Of a stretch of DNA of 45,984 nt, positions 34,388 to 43,822 are shown piece by piece. The DNA is from an uncultured Acidimicrobiia bacterium. GTDB lineage: Bacteria; Actinomycetota; Acidimicrobiia; Acidimicrobiales; CAIXPF01. The translations under genes were made by a program, and so were the position numbers. Positions within the stretch are counted from its first letter, which is position 1; the number at the start of each line of letters is the position of its first letter. The DNA lies in NCBI GenBank assembly GCA_903921205.1, contig CAIXPF010000031.1, forward strand, positions 1 to 45,984, read 5' to 3'. The notes under the pieces were generated by a model, which saw nothing but the letters and a program-made list of their open reading frames with translations, was not told where the DNA came from and made no database searches.

Positions 34388-35920
34388 TCAGCACGTGGAC
34401 CAGGTCGACAACGGACGTGACGTGTGTGGCCGGGGCTCACGGGTGGCCAGCCGGCGCAGGTCCTCCGCCAGGACCACCCGGGTGTCGGCCGGATCGATGA
34501 CGTCATCGAGCATCATCACCTCGGCGGCCCCGTACGGGCTGGTCGCACCGACCTGGCGGGCGTATTCGGCCTCGCGGTCGGCCCCGGTGGCGTTGGGTCG
34601 CACGATGTTGACCGCGACCTCCGGGTCCATGAACCCGATCTCGGCACCCGGCCAGGCGTAGATGGCGTCGGCCACGACCCCGGAGCCGTTGAGCGTCTTG
34701 AACGCCAGGCCGAACGCCTTGCGCACGATGACGGTGAGGGTCGGACACGAGCAGTTCGACAGCGCCTCCCGGAAGCGCATGGCCTTGTAGAGCAGCCGGT
34801 CGTGCTCGACCTGCCGGCCCACCAGGAAGCCCGGCACGTCCTGCAGGAACAGCACCGGGATGTCGAAGCTGTCGCAGAGCACCAGCAGCCGGGTGGCCTT
34901 CTCGCAGCCGTCCACGTCGATCGCCCCGGCGCCGAACATCGGGTTGGAGGCGATGATGCCGACGGGGAACCCGTCGATGCGGCCGAACCCGGTGGTCAGG
35001 TTCCGGCCGATGGTGGGCCGCAGCTCGAAGAAGCTGTCGGGGTCACACAGCTTGGCGATGAGCCGGCGCATGTCGTAGCCCCGCTTGCGCTCGACAGGGA
35101 CCACGGAGCGGATCGACGGGTCGGGCTCGATCGGGCCGACACCGCCCTCGGGCAGACGCGGTGCGGGCGTCCAGGCGTTGGAGGGCAGATAGGAGAGGAA
35201 GCGCCGGACCGCATCCCAGGCCTCCTCCTCGGTGTCGACCCCGAGGTCGATCTGACCGGTCTCCCGAGCGTGCACGTCGACCCCGCCGAGCGCCTCGAAG
35301 CTGATCTGCTCGCCGGTGGCCACCTCGATCACCCGTGGCGAGGTGACGGCCAGGCACGAACCACGTACCTGCACCGTGAGATCGCTCATGGCCGCCAGGA
35401 ACGACGAACCGCCGAAGGACTTGCCCACGATGACGGTGGCCATCGGTACCCGGTGCCGACGGGTGGCCACTCCGGGGAAGGGCACGAACGCCGAGATACC
35501 CTCCGAGCCGAGGATGTCGGGGATACGGGCCCCGCCGGTCTCACCGATGTGCACGATCGGCGTGCCGTGCAGCAGGGCGTGGTCGACGAGGCGGTCCTCC
35601 TTGCGCATCGACACCAGCGAGCTCGAGCCCTGGCGCACGGTGATGTCGTCGCCGAACACCACCACCGGCCGGCCGTCGAGACGGGCGTGGCCGCCGATCT
35701 TGCCGTCGCCGGGGGTGTTCTCCCGGTCGGCGGGGTCGGCGGATCGGGCGAACCGCCCGAGCTCCCGGAACGACCCGGGGTCGACCAGTGCGTCGATGCG
35801 CTCGCGGATCGTGTGGCCACCGCGTTCGTGGATGCGGGCGATGCGCTCGGCACCACCCATCTCGGTACGGATCTTCTCGGCCCGTTCGGCCAGATCGGCC
35901 GCCAGCTCGTCCTGGTTCAC
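34388..35920 (-). CDS. Acyl-CoA carboxylase carboxyltransferase (beta) subunit, copy 1 of a tandem pair
   Basis: 510 residues, paralog of the following gene along the full length: TGGARIPDILGSEG, SFGGSSFLAAMSDLTVQVRGSCLAVTSPRVIEVATGEQ, LCDSFDIPVLFLQDVPGFLVGRQVEHDRLLYKAM, AEIGFMDPEVAVNIV. It forms the carboxyltransferase of a biotin-dependent acyl-CoA carboxylase. The two copies may form a mixed complex or serve different acyl-CoAs. GTG 35920 has TAAGCA ending 6 nt upstream, a weak leaderless-type -10. Divergent from the SGNH lipoprotein gene. Confidence 0.9.
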   Translation of the reverse strand: MNQDELAADLAERAEKIRTEMGGAERIARIHERGGHTIRERIDALVDPGSFRELGRFARSADPADRENTPGDGKIGGHARLDGRPVVVFGDDITVRQGSSSLVSMRKEDRLVDHALLHGTPIVHIGETGGARIPDILGSEGISAFVPFPGVATRRHRVPMATVIVGKSFGGSSFLAAMSDLTVQVRGSCLAVTSPRVIEVATGEQISFEALGGVDVHARETGQIDLGVDTEEEAWDAVRRFLSYLPSNAWTPAPRLPEGGVGPIEPDPSIRSVVPVERKRGYDMRRLIAKLCDPDSFFELRPTIGRNLTTGFGRIDGFPVGIIASNPMFGAGAIDVDGCEKATRLLVLCDSFDIPVLFLQDVPGFLVGRQVEHDRLLYKAMRFREALSNCSCPTLTVIVRKAFGLAFKTLNGSGVVADAIYAWPGAEIGFMDPEVAVNIVRPNATGADREAEYARQVGATSPYGAAEVMMLDDVIDPADTRVVLAEDLRRLATREPRPHTSRPLSTWSTC

Positions 35921-35960
35921 CCGCTCTGCTTAGCGCACCCGGACCGACAGACTGGAGTCC

Positions 35961-37175
35961 ATGACAGGACGTCGGCAGAGGCGATCGGGGCGACGGTCGA
36001 CGCGCACGACGTGGGCCGCCGTCCTCGGCGTCCTCGCTGTGACGGGCGTGCTGGGCGCGTGCAGCGGCGGGAGTCGCGGAACCAACGGCGCCGGCACGGA
36101 CGCAGCCTCGGTCGCGGTGGTCCCGACGACGGTCGCGGTTCCTGTGCTCCGCTGGGTTGCGCTCGGCGACTCCTACAGCGCCGGCCACGGGGGTAGCCGC
36201 AGCCGGGTGGTCCTGCGCAGCAGCGCGGCCTCGACCGCAACCGGACCGACCGCAGCTGGACCGACCGCAGCTGGACCGACCGCAGCCGGCGGCCCGGCCG
36301 CGGGTTCCCCGACGGCGGGCGGCGAGCGGGCGGCGTGCATGCAGGCCGAGGCCGACAGCTACGCCCGACGAGCCACCGAGCTGCTGGGGCCGCGACCCAT
36401 CGAGCTGACGCTGGCGGCGTGCGGTGGGGCGCTCAGCAGCGACCTGACTTCCCAGCTGGCCGCCGCCGGTCCAGCCGGAAGGACCGATGTCGCGACCGTC
36501 ACGGTGGGCGGCAACGACATCGGGTTCGGCGAGCTGATCCGGCAGTGCTCAAGCGGCAGCTGTCCCGACCTCGCGGCCGACCTCGCCGATCTCCCCGGGG
36601 TACCCGGTACCCCAGGCGGCGCCGACCGGACAGCCGGTGCCGGCGGTCCCGGTTCGACCGGCACGCCGGGCACGACCGGAGCCACTGATTGGGATCTCCT
36701 CGGCGACCGGCTCACCGCCCGTTTCGGCGACCTCGCCGGCTGGCTGCGACCGGGCGGAACGCTGGTGGTGCTCACCTACCCGCTGCCCTTTCCCGAGCGG
36801 GCCGGTGCCTGTCCTACCGGGGTCGGTCTCAACCGACCGGAGGACGCCGCCCTCGTCAACGCAGCCATCGTGCGCCTCGACGACACCGTGGTGGCCGCTG
36901 CGGCCCGTGCCGGCCGGCAGCACCGGGACCGCACCATCACCGTCATCGAATGGCGAACACCCGACGGCACCACGCCCACGTCCGAGCGCACCGCCGCCGA
37001 CGGCAGCATGCGCCGGGTCGGATGGAACCCGGCTGGAATCTGCGGATCCGACCCGATGCTCAACGGGTTGCGGCTCGACACCGAACTCGCCGACAGCTTC
37101 CATCCCAGCGACCGGGGCCTCGACCTCGCGGCGGCTGCCGTCGCCGGTGAGGTCCAGCGCCTCGCCGGCCACTGA
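35961..37175 (+). CDS. SGNH/GDSL-family hydrolase lipoprotein
   Basis: 404 residues. Lipoprotein signal ending LGA|C34. Block I is ALGDSYSAG with nucleophile S72; block III is GGNDIGF (G185, N186); block V is DSFHPSDRG with D378 and H381. The enzyme is therefore an exported esterase/lipase of the SEST-like type. Two low-complexity insertions occur: GPTAA repeats near residues 96-112 and a Gly/Pro/Thr stretch near 215-240, both poor in conserved residues. ATG 35961 has CTGGAG upstream. Substrate unknown. Confidence 0.9.
   Translation: MTGRRQRRSGRRSTRTTWAAVLGVLAVTGVLGACSGGSRGTNGAGTDAASVAVVPTTVAVPVLRWVALGDSYSAGHGGSRSRVVLRSSAASTATGPTAAGPTAAGPTAAGGPAAGSPTAGGERAACMQAEADSYARRATELLGPRPIELTLAACGGALSSDLTSQLAAAGPAGRTDVATVTVGGNDIGFGELIRQCSSGSCPDLAADLADLPGVPGTPGGADRTAGAGGPGSTGTPGTTGATDWDLLGDRLTARFGDLAGWLRPGGTLVVLTYPLPFPERAGACPTGVGLNRPEDAALVNAAIVRLDDTVVAAAARAGRQHRDRTITVIEWRTPDGTTPTSERTAADGSMRRVGWNPAGICGSDPMLNGLRLDTELADSFHPSDRGLDLAAAAVAGEVQRLAGH
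36243..36287. repeat. 15-bp tandem repeat inside the SGNH gene
   Basis: GGACCGACCGCAGCT is present in two exact copies and a third with one change at its end; in frame it encodes GPTAA three times. Confidence 0.9.
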
Positions 37176-37208
37176 CCGACCGGCCGGCGCGCACCGCAAC
37201 CGCGTCCC

Positions 37209-37254
37209 CGGGCTGTGCGCCCGGGCTGCGCGCCCGGGCTGCGCGCCCGGGCCC
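37209..37254 (+). repeat. 13-bp tandem repeat forming terminator-like hairpins
   Basis: CGGGCTGYGCGCC occurs three times (37209-37221, 37222-37234, 37235-37247) then CGGGC. CCCGGGC-TGCGC-GCCCGGG stems can form in alternative registers. It follows the SGNH stop by 33 nt and probably acts as its terminator. Confidence 0.7.
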
Positions 37255-37299
37255 GCCTGCCTACGGGCCCGGCGCTCGAGGTGACCGGAGCGGCGGTAG

Positions 37300-37328
37300 T
37301 TGACCGGGAGGCCGCACCTCCCTAGCGT
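37300..37328 (+). promoter_or_regulatory. Promoter with palindromic spacer upstream of the MFS gene
   Basis: TTGACC (37300-37305), a 17-nt spacer and TAGCGT (37323-37328) make a good sigma-70-type promoter. The spacer is a dyad, GGGAGG-CCGCA-CCTCCC (37306-37322), which could be an operator between -35 and -10. TSS would lie about 55 nt before the ATG. Confidence 0.6.
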
Positions 37329-37388
37329 CCAAGCGGCCGAGCAGGCCGCGCCACCGTCGCCGCGATCTCGGACTCGAAAGCAGGACCG

Positions 37389-38696
37389 ATGACCGACGCC
37401 GACACCACCGACAGCGGTGCGGGCAGCGTCGCCCCCGCGGCGTCGGAGGCCGATCGTACGCCGGGCCGCCGACGGCTCCCCGCCGGTGTCCCGGCAGTCA
37501 TCGGTACCGTCGCGGTGTCGACCATCGGCACCCTGGCCATGGCCACCGCGCTGGGCAAGCTGGTCTTCGACATCACCGGCCGCGCGCTCGATCTGGGCCT
37601 GATCGGACTCGCCGAGTTCCTGCCCACCGCCATCCTCGCCCCCCTCGTCGGTCCGATGGCCGACCGTTTCGACCGCCGCAAGGTGGTGGCCCTCGGGCTG
37701 CTGGCCGAGGCGCTGTGCGCGCTGGGGATGGCCCTGTATGCCGCATCGGATCCGACGCGGGCCTGGCCGGTGTTCGCCCTGGTCGCCGGGTACGGCACGG
37801 CACGGGCTGCGGTCACCCCGGCCCTGCGGGCACTGCCGGCGGACCTGGCCGGGGCGCAGCTGTCACGCGTGGTGCCGCTGAACTCGGCGGCCTGGCAGCT
37901 CGCGGTGATCATCGGGCCGGTGGTTGCAGGTTTCCTCTATGTCGGTGGACCGTCCTGGCCGTTCGTGTTCGGCACGGCGACGCTGTTGATCGCCGTCGTC
38001 CTCATCCTGCAGGTACCCGACGTGCGCAGCACGTCGGGCCAGCGGGCGGCCGGCACGGCATCGGCCACCGGACCGTTGCGGGAGGCGCTCGAGGGCCTGC
38101 GCTTCGTCCGGCGGACGCCGATCCTGTTCGGGGCGATCTCCCTCGACCTGTTCGCCGTGCTCTTCGGTGGCGCCGTGGCGCTGCTACCGGCCATTGCCGA
38201 CACCCGGCTCGGCGTGGGCTCGGTCGGGCTCGGCTGGTTGCGCGCCGCAGGTGGCATCGGGGCGGGCACCACCACCCTGCTGTTGGCGTGGCGACCGTTG
38301 CGACGCCGGGTCGGCCGCGTGCTGCTGGTCGCCGTGGCCGTCTTCGGGGTCTTCACGCTGCTGCTCGCCTTCACCACCAACTTCGCCGTGGCGTTCGTCG
38401 CCCTGGCCGTGCTGAGTTCGGCCGACGCCATCAGCGTGTTCGTGCGCGGCACCCTCGTGCCGTTGGCCACGCCGGCGGTGATGCGCGGCCGGGTGATGGC
38501 GACCGAGAACGTGTTCATCGGCGCCTCCAACGAACTCGGGGCCTTCGAGTCCGGTGTTGCCGCCCAGTTGCTCGGGGTCGTGGGGGCTGTGGCCCTCGGC
38601 GGGATCGCCACCCTGGCGATCGTGGGGATCTGGTGGTGGCGCTTCCCGGCGCTGCGCAACGTCGACCGCTTCGAAGAGGTCATGGAGAAGGTCTGA
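37389..38696 (+). CDS. MFS transporter (EntS/MFS_3-like, 12 TM)
   Basis: 435 residues with a 30-residue polar N-terminus and about 12 membrane helices. The motif A equivalent is PMADRFDRRKVVALGLLAEAL, and AEFLPTAILAPLVG precedes it, as in the EntS enterobactin-exporter group. A second loop motif sits near VRGTLVPLATPAVMRGRVMATENVFIGASNELGAFESG, also characteristic of that group. Substrate unknown; no siderophore genes adjoin. Has its own promoter with a palindromic spacer. Confidence 0.88.
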   Translation: MTDADTTDSGAGSVAPAASEADRTPGRRRLPAGVPAVIGTVAVSTIGTLAMATALGKLVFDITGRALDLGLIGLAEFLPTAILAPLVGPMADRFDRRKVVALGLLAEALCALGMALYAASDPTRAWPVFALVAGYGTARAAVTPALRALPADLAGAQLSRVVPLNSAAWQLAVIIGPVVAGFLYVGGPSWPFVFGTATLLIAVVLILQVPDVRSTSGQRAAGTASATGPLREALEGLRFVRRTPILFGAISLDLFAVLFGGAVALLPAIADTRLGVGSVGLGWLRAAGGIGAGTTTLLLAWRPLRRRVGRVLLVAVAVFGVFTLLLAFTTNFAVAFVALAVLSSADAISVFVRGTLVPLATPAVMRGRVMATENVFIGASNELGAFESGVAAQLLGVVGAVALGGIATLAIVGIWWWRFPALRNVDRFEEVMEKV

Positions 38697-38778
38697 ACCC
38701 GTCGACGCAAGCCGACCGGCCCACCGACCGGCGCAGTCGACAGCCCGACCGGACCCACCTGGCCGCGGTGTGCGGCGA

Positions 38779-39642
38779 TCAGGGGGCCGACGTGAGCGGC
38801 CCGAAGACCACGGGGAACACGGCGTCGTCGTCGATCCGTGAGCCGGGCGTCATGGCCGTGTCCTCGGGCCCAATGACCGGGTCTGCACCGGGGACAGGCG
38901 CCCACAACGCATCATCGCCGAGCCAGCGATAGGACACCGCGACCCGGGCGCGATCGGTGGGGTTGCCACGGCTGCGGTGCACGATGCGATAGCTGAACAG
39001 CAGAACATCGCCCGGTTCGACGTCGAACCCGATGATGTCGAACCGATCGGGATGGTCCTCGAACGCCTCGATCCGGTCGTCGAGTGCGGCGGCGCGGTCT
39101 CCGAAGTGGGGCCACATCCGGTTCAGGTCCTCCGTCGTGGAACGCTCCCCGAAGTACGGCCGGAACTCCTTGTCCCAGCGATGCGAGCCGGCCACGAACT
39201 CCAGAGCACTGGTGGACACCGTCGCCGGGGTCAACGCCACCCAGGTCGACGCCACCTGCGAACCGCGGATCGGCCAGAACGGCTGGTCCTGATGCCAGTG
39301 GAAGTAGCGCTCCGCAGCGCCCGCCGGTTTGACGAAGATCTGGTCGAAGTAGATGCGGATCCGCTCGCTGTCGAGCGCATCGGCAGCCAGTGCCGCCAGA
39401 TCGGTGCCGAACACGAAGGCGTTGAAGGCATCGTCGCGGGCGTAGACGCGCCGGTCCATGCCGGTGCCGCCCGCCGAACCCGGCGACGCCAGCCAACGTT
39501 CGACCGCCGCCGACATCTGGCCGACCGTCGAGCCATCGACGGCGCCCGGCACCTTCACCACCCCGTCGCGACGGAACGCCATCCGCTGCGCCTCGGTCAG
39601 CCGGGCACGCCCGACCGCACCCGCCCCGATCTCCTCGCCCAT
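38779..39642 (-). CDS. Phytanoyl-CoA dioxygenase (PhyH) family protein
   Basis: 287 residues, double-stranded beta-helix Fe(II)/2-oxoglutarate oxygenase fold. Iron ligands: H117 and D119 (FHWHQDQPFWPI) and H222 (RIVHRSRGNPTDRARVAVSYRW), with Arg residues about ten positions after H222 as candidates for 2-oxoglutarate binding. LEFVAGSHRW and VEPGDVLLFS are family marks. It hydroxylates a lipid or small metabolite; the target is not evident. ATG 39642 has GGGAGGGAG about 8 nt upstream. Divergent from a TetR gene, which is a candidate regulator. Confidence 0.88.
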   Translation of the reverse strand: MGEEIGAGAVGRARLTEAQRMAFRRDGVVKVPGAVDGSTVGQMSAAVERWLASPGSAGGTGMDRRVYARDDAFNAFVFGTDLAALAADALDSERIRIYFDQIFVKPAGAAERYFHWHQDQPFWPIRGSQVASTWVALTPATVSTSALEFVAGSHRWDKEFRPYFGERSTTEDLNRMWPHFGDRAAALDDRIEAFEDHPDRFDIIGFDVEPGDVLLFSYRIVHRSRGNPTDRARVAVSYRWLGDDALWAPVPGADPVIGPEDTAMTPGSRIDDDAVFPVVFGPLTSAP

Positions 39643-39831
39643 GTCCGGAACTCCCTCCCGCGATCGGAGCGGCGAGATCCTGCTCACCGACGCCCGGTTG
39701 CCGCACCGCAGCGTAGCGAGCACCACGCGCGCCAGAACGCGCCGTCGTGGCGGGCCAGACCCGGCGGTTCGACGCGAGCAGGCTGCACCCACAGCAGGCA
39801 GGATCCGTGGCGGGCAGTACATTCGGCGGTC

Positions 39832-40485
39832 ATGGCCGGCCCCGGAACGCCACCACCACCCGGACACAGCCACACCGCCGATGGCGACGCAGCTCGCCCG
39901 GGCACACCCAACCGACGCGAGGAGATCCTGGCGGTGGCCGCGGCCATCTTCGCCCGCAAGGGGGTGACGAACACCACGGTGAGGGACATCGCCACCGAGG
40001 CCGGGATGTTGTCGGGCAGCCTCTACCACCACTTCGCGAGCAAGGACGAGATGCTCGACGAGATCATCCGCAATGCCCTCGACGCCGACATCGCGCTCGA
40101 TGAAGCCCTGGCCCGCTCGTCCGAGCTGGAGCCCCGGGCGGCCGTTCGTGAGTTGCTGCACCGCGGGATGCGCTTCGCTGTCGATCATCCGGATGTCAGT
40201 GCCATCATGCGCGACAGCTCGAAGGAGTTCGCCGGTACCGCGACCTACGAGCTGATCCGGCGGCGGGACCGGGCGATCCGCCTGGCCTGGACCAGGGTGC
40301 TCGAACGCGGCGTGACCGCCGGTGCCTTCCGGGCGGACCTCGACCCCGACCTCGTATTCCTTGCCATGATCTCGGTCGTCATCTCCTTCGGACGGTGGTA
40401 CCGACCCGACGGCCCGCGCACCATGGACCAGATCGCCGACACCATGTGCGACCTGCTCCTCGACGGCCTCGCCAACCCGGTCTGA
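39832..40485 (+). CDS. TetR-family transcriptional regulator (KstR2-like)
   Basis: 217 residues. HTH domain at about 28-75 with TTVRDIATEAGMLSGSLYHHFASKDEMLDEII. The ligand-binding part (RFAVDHPDVSAIMRDSSKEFAG, FGRWYRPDGPRTMDQIADTMCDLLLDGL) resembles the KstR2 group, whose members bind acyl-CoA ligands and repress lipid or steroid catabolism. TACATT (39818-39823) ends 8 nt before the ATG, so the transcript is likely leaderless. The 189-bp gap to the divergent PhyH gene is a likely shared control region. Confidence 0.87.
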   Translation: MAGPGTPPPPGHSHTADGDAARPGTPNRREEILAVAAAIFARKGVTNTTVRDIATEAGMLSGSLYHHFASKDEMLDEIIRNALDADIALDEALARSSELEPRAAVRELLHRGMRFAVDHPDVSAIMRDSSKEFAGTATYELIRRRDRAIRLAWTRVLERGVTAGAFRADLDPDLVFLAMISVVISFGRWYRPDGPRTMDQIADTMCDLLLDGLANPV

Positions 40486-40569
40486 GCTCCGGCAACACCG
40501 ACCCGCCGCTATCCACCGACCCGAGGCAGCGGACCCCCCCCCGGACGCCGGCCTGACGCCACGACCGGC

Positions 40570-43500
40570 TCAGCCGCTCCCCTCGGGCAGCTCGCCCGAG
40601 GGGGTCCCGGCTCGCTGCGGCAAGGGAACGATGGCTTCGACGACCGTACCCCCCGCACCACCACGGAATACCCGGCAGCGTCCGCCGACCACAGCCATCT
40701 GGTCGACCATGGCGAGCAGCCCGAGATGACCCGGCGCCGACGAGGTGCCCTCGGCGATGCCCACACCGTCGTCGGTGACCCGCAGCACGATCGCGCCGTC
40801 CTGCTCGTCGAACTCGACGAGCGCCTCGGAGGCGGCCGCATGCTGCTGCACGTTGGCGAGGGCCTCGAGCGCCACCCGGAACAACGAGGTCCGAACCGCT
40901 TCAGGCACGGTGACGGTGAGACGGTCCTCGATCCGCACCACCGGGCGTTGGTCGCCACCGGGCTCGACCTCGTCACGGTCCTGGTACAGGCGGCGCAGGG
41001 CCTCTCCCAGCGGCAACCCGGCCAAGGCCCTGGGATACAACTGGGGCAGCAGCTGCCGCAGTTCCTCGAGGGTGCTGCGCACCTCGCCGGTGATCCCACC
41101 GAGGCTTCCGTCCGGCACTGCGTCGTCTCGCTGCAGCAGGTCGAGCCGCAACGCCACCGCCGACAGCCGTTGCACCGGACCGTCGTGGAGGTCGGCGGCG
41201 AGGCGACGGCGTTCCCCCCCGGCGACGGCCGCCACCCGCTCCCGCAGCCGCTGACGATCGGCCTCTGCGGCCACCCGGGCGGTCTGGTCGCTCAGCAGCA
41301 CCAGACGAGCGGGCCGACCGGCAAAGGTCACGGCGTTGCGCCCCGAGGCCTCGGCCACGAACCCCGAGCCGTCCTTTCGCCGGACCGGGAACAGGCCGCT
41401 GGTGCTGGTCTCCACCTTCCGTGCCCGACGGTCGGCCGCTGCGGCCACCAGCCCCTCACGCAGCTCCGGCTCGACGAGATCGGTCAGGTGCAGGCCGAGG
41501 AACTCCTCCTCGGAGTAGCCGAAGGCGTCGATGAGCGCCGTGTTGACGGCGAGCACCGCCAGGTTCTCGTCGTCGTAGACCAACATCGGCTGGGGATGGT
41601 TGCGGAACAGTTCCTCGTAGCTGGTGAACAACCGCTCGTAGCGCTCGGCGGCCTCGCTGGTCCGCTCGAAGTCGGCGGCGCGGTAGAGGGCCTCGCCGCA
41701 CAGATCGGCCACGGTCAGCAGCAGCTCGCGGTCGGCAACCGGGATCGGGCGTGGATCGGCGAAGGCCACCCCGAACACGGCGGCGGGCGAGCCGTCGATG
41801 AGGATCGGGACCAGCCCGCCTGCGCCCCATGAGCCGAACTCGGACGGCTGGTTGGTCTCGTACCAACGGACGACGCCGTCGAGCAGGGCATCACAGAGCG
41901 CCGGAGGCGGTGGCGACTCGGGCGGCGCAGGGGCGTCGACCGTGCGGCCGGCGGGGTCGAGACCCACCGCCTGAACCACGTGGACCGCGCCGTCGCGCAG
42001 GACGCTGGCCCCCACTGCATCGGCCCCGAGGGTGACGAGGATCTCGTCGACAGCGACGGCGAAGACCTCGCTGACGGTCGCCGCGCGGGCGAGCGCGCTG
42101 GTCAGACGGTGCAGGGTGCGCAACCGGGCGGCCGATCGACGCTCCTCCTCGTAACGACCTGCCCGACGAACCGCCTCGGCGCACAACGACGCCAGCGACT
42201 CGCCGAACGAATGATCTGCAGGACGAGCCGTCCGCTGCGCGCCGAACGAGACCGCCAGCACCCCGAGCGGGAGCCCGTCGAGGGCAACGGGCAGAAACGC
42301 TGCACCGCCGCTGCCGTGCACCCAGCGCGACCCGGGGAACTCGAGGAACAACTCCTCGGCCGAGGCATAGTGCCGTGGCCTGCCGTCATGCAGGACCGCC
42401 TGCTCGGGCTCGCTGATCGCAGCAGCCACGGTGACCTCGGCCACCTCGATGGGGCCGGACCGTCGGAACCAGCGGCGTACCTGGCCGTCCTCGTCGATGA
42501 GCACCGCGGCCGCCACCGGCGCGTCGAACCCTTCGAGCAGGGCCGCCGTGGCCGTGTCGACGACCTCGCTGACGGTGGTGGAGCGCGAGAATGCCTCGGT
42601 GACCTGGTGCAGGGCCGCAGCGCGATTGTTGGCCTGCCGGACGACCTGACGCAGACCGATCCGGCGGAGCCCCTCGCCGCACAACGTCGCCAGCGAGGAC
42701 ACCAGCAGCCGATCCGACTCGGCGAGACGGTGTGGCGCCCGGTGCACCAAAGACAGGCTGCCCACCGTACGGTTCCCCACCACGATCGGTTCCACGACTC
42801 CCGAATCCCAGGACAGCCTGGGGGCGTAGGCGGGGAATTCCGCCAGGAGTTCGTCCCGGCTGTGGAACCGGCGGGCCTTGCCGTCGCGGATGACTGCGGA
42901 CATGACGAAGTTCGGCGAGCCCGGGTGGATGGCGAACCGTTCGAAGGCCCGGGTGGTCGGCTGCAGCCGGGTGACCTGCACGACATCGTCGTCGTCGAGC
43001 AGACCGGCGCCGGCCCAACCGGCGGGACCTACCAGGTCGCGAATGGCCTCGAGCATGGCCTCGAGGGTTTCCTGTGGGGTCTCCGAGCGGGCGAACGCCG
43101 TGGCCGCGGCGTGCAGCGCCACGTTGCTGATCGTGATCCTTCGATGCTCGCTGAGCTGCGACGTCCGCCGGACCGCCTCGGCGGCGACGCCGGCCAGGCA
43201 GCGCAGGAACTCACGGTCCGAAGCCGGCATCGGACCAGGCCGCTCGAGCGCGACGACCAGGACACCGACCACGTCGGTGTCGACCAGCAACGGCACCAGC
43301 CCGCTGCCGGTCGCGACACCTGACCCGGCGAACCAGTCCGTCTCGACCCAACTCTCGGACCCCTCGAGCAGCGCGTCCCGAAGGGGGCCCCTCGGCTCGA
43401 GATCGTCGACGGAGTGCAACGCACCGAGCAGCAGCGGCCGACCCCGTTCGCCCGCCGGGAACACCCCGCGCGGCCCGGACCGGCGCACCAGTGCAACCGA

Positions 43501-43668
43501 GCACGGTGCCAGCACCTCGGCCGCTGCGTCGAGCACCGCATCGAGCAGGAGTTGGTCGCCGTCGGCATCGGCCGTTGCGGCGAAGACCTCGGTGACCCGC
43601 CGTAGCGCTGCGAGCCGACGGCCGTCGTCGGCAGGCACAGCGGCGGTGGCGTGGACTTCGGCGGGCAC
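40570..43668 (-). CDS. Large soluble sensor histidine kinase with four GAF domains and a PAS domain
   Basis: 1032 residues, no membrane helix. Four GAF-like domains (about 18-172, 180-338, 350-503, 514-664), each closing with LA.LC.EA.RR-type helices; they look like diverged internal copies. PAS at about 680-800 (FRNHPQPMLVYDDENLAVLAVN...FGYSEEEFLGLHL). HisKA_3 with GGERRRLAADLHDGPVQRLSAVALRLD, H828 being the phospho-acceptor. HATPase 915-1017 with N939 and DDGVG. NarL-type output, but no response regulator adjoins. GTG 43668 has TAGGTT ending 6 nt upstream. Ligands of the GAF domains are unknown. Confidence 0.88.
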   Translation of the reverse strand: MPAEVHATAAVPADDGRRLAALRRVTEVFAATADADGDQLLLDAVLDAAAEVLAPCSVALVRRSGPRGVFPAGERGRPLLLGALHSVDDLEPRGPLRDALLEGSESWVETDWFAGSGVATGSGLVPLLVDTDVVGVLVVALERPGPMPASDREFLRCLAGVAAEAVRRTSQLSEHRRITISNVALHAAATAFARSETPQETLEAMLEAIRDLVGPAGWAGAGLLDDDDVVQVTRLQPTTRAFERFAIHPGSPNFVMSAVIRDGKARRFHSRDELLAEFPAYAPRLSWDSGVVEPIVVGNRTVGSLSLVHRAPHRLAESDRLLVSSLATLCGEGLRRIGLRQVVRQANNRAAALHQVTEAFSRSTTVSEVVDTATAALLEGFDAPVAAAVLIDEDGQVRRWFRRSGPIEVAEVTVAAAISEPEQAVLHDGRPRHYASAEELFLEFPGSRWVHGSGGAAFLPVALDGLPLGVLAVSFGAQRTARPADHSFGESLASLCAEAVRRAGRYEEERRSAARLRTLHRLTSALARAATVSEVFAVAVDEILVTLGADAVGASVLRDGAVHVVQAVGLDPAGRTVDAPAPPESPPPPALCDALLDGVVRWYETNQPSEFGSWGAGGLVPILIDGSPAAVFGVAFADPRPIPVADRELLLTVADLCGEALYRAADFERTSEAAERYERLFTSYEELFRNHPQPMLVYDDENLAVLAVNTALIDAFGYSEEEFLGLHLTDLVEPELREGLVAAAADRRARKVETSTSGLFPVRRKDGSGFVAEASGRNAVTFAGRPARLVLLSDQTARVAAEADRQRLRERVAAVAGGERRRLAADLHDGPVQRLSAVALRLDLLQRDDAVPDGSLGGITGEVRSTLEELRQLLPQLYPRALAGLPLGEALRRLYQDRDEVEPGGDQRPVVRIEDRLTVTVPEAVRTSLFRVALEALANVQQHAAASEALVEFDEQDGAIVLRVTDDGVGIAEGTSSAPGHLGLLAMVDQMAVVGGRCRVFRGGAGGTVVEAIVPLPQRAGTPSGELPEGSG

Positions 43669-43822
43669 GGGGTCAACCTACTTGGACCCTGTGACAACGA
43701 AGCCGGAGCGGCCCTTCGCACACCTCACCGGGGCGAGCGGCCCCGACACGATCGCCGCGGGACCCACCCCCACCCGGAAATCCATGGTGGACGCGGGGTG
43801 CGGCGCCGACTACAACCGCAGT

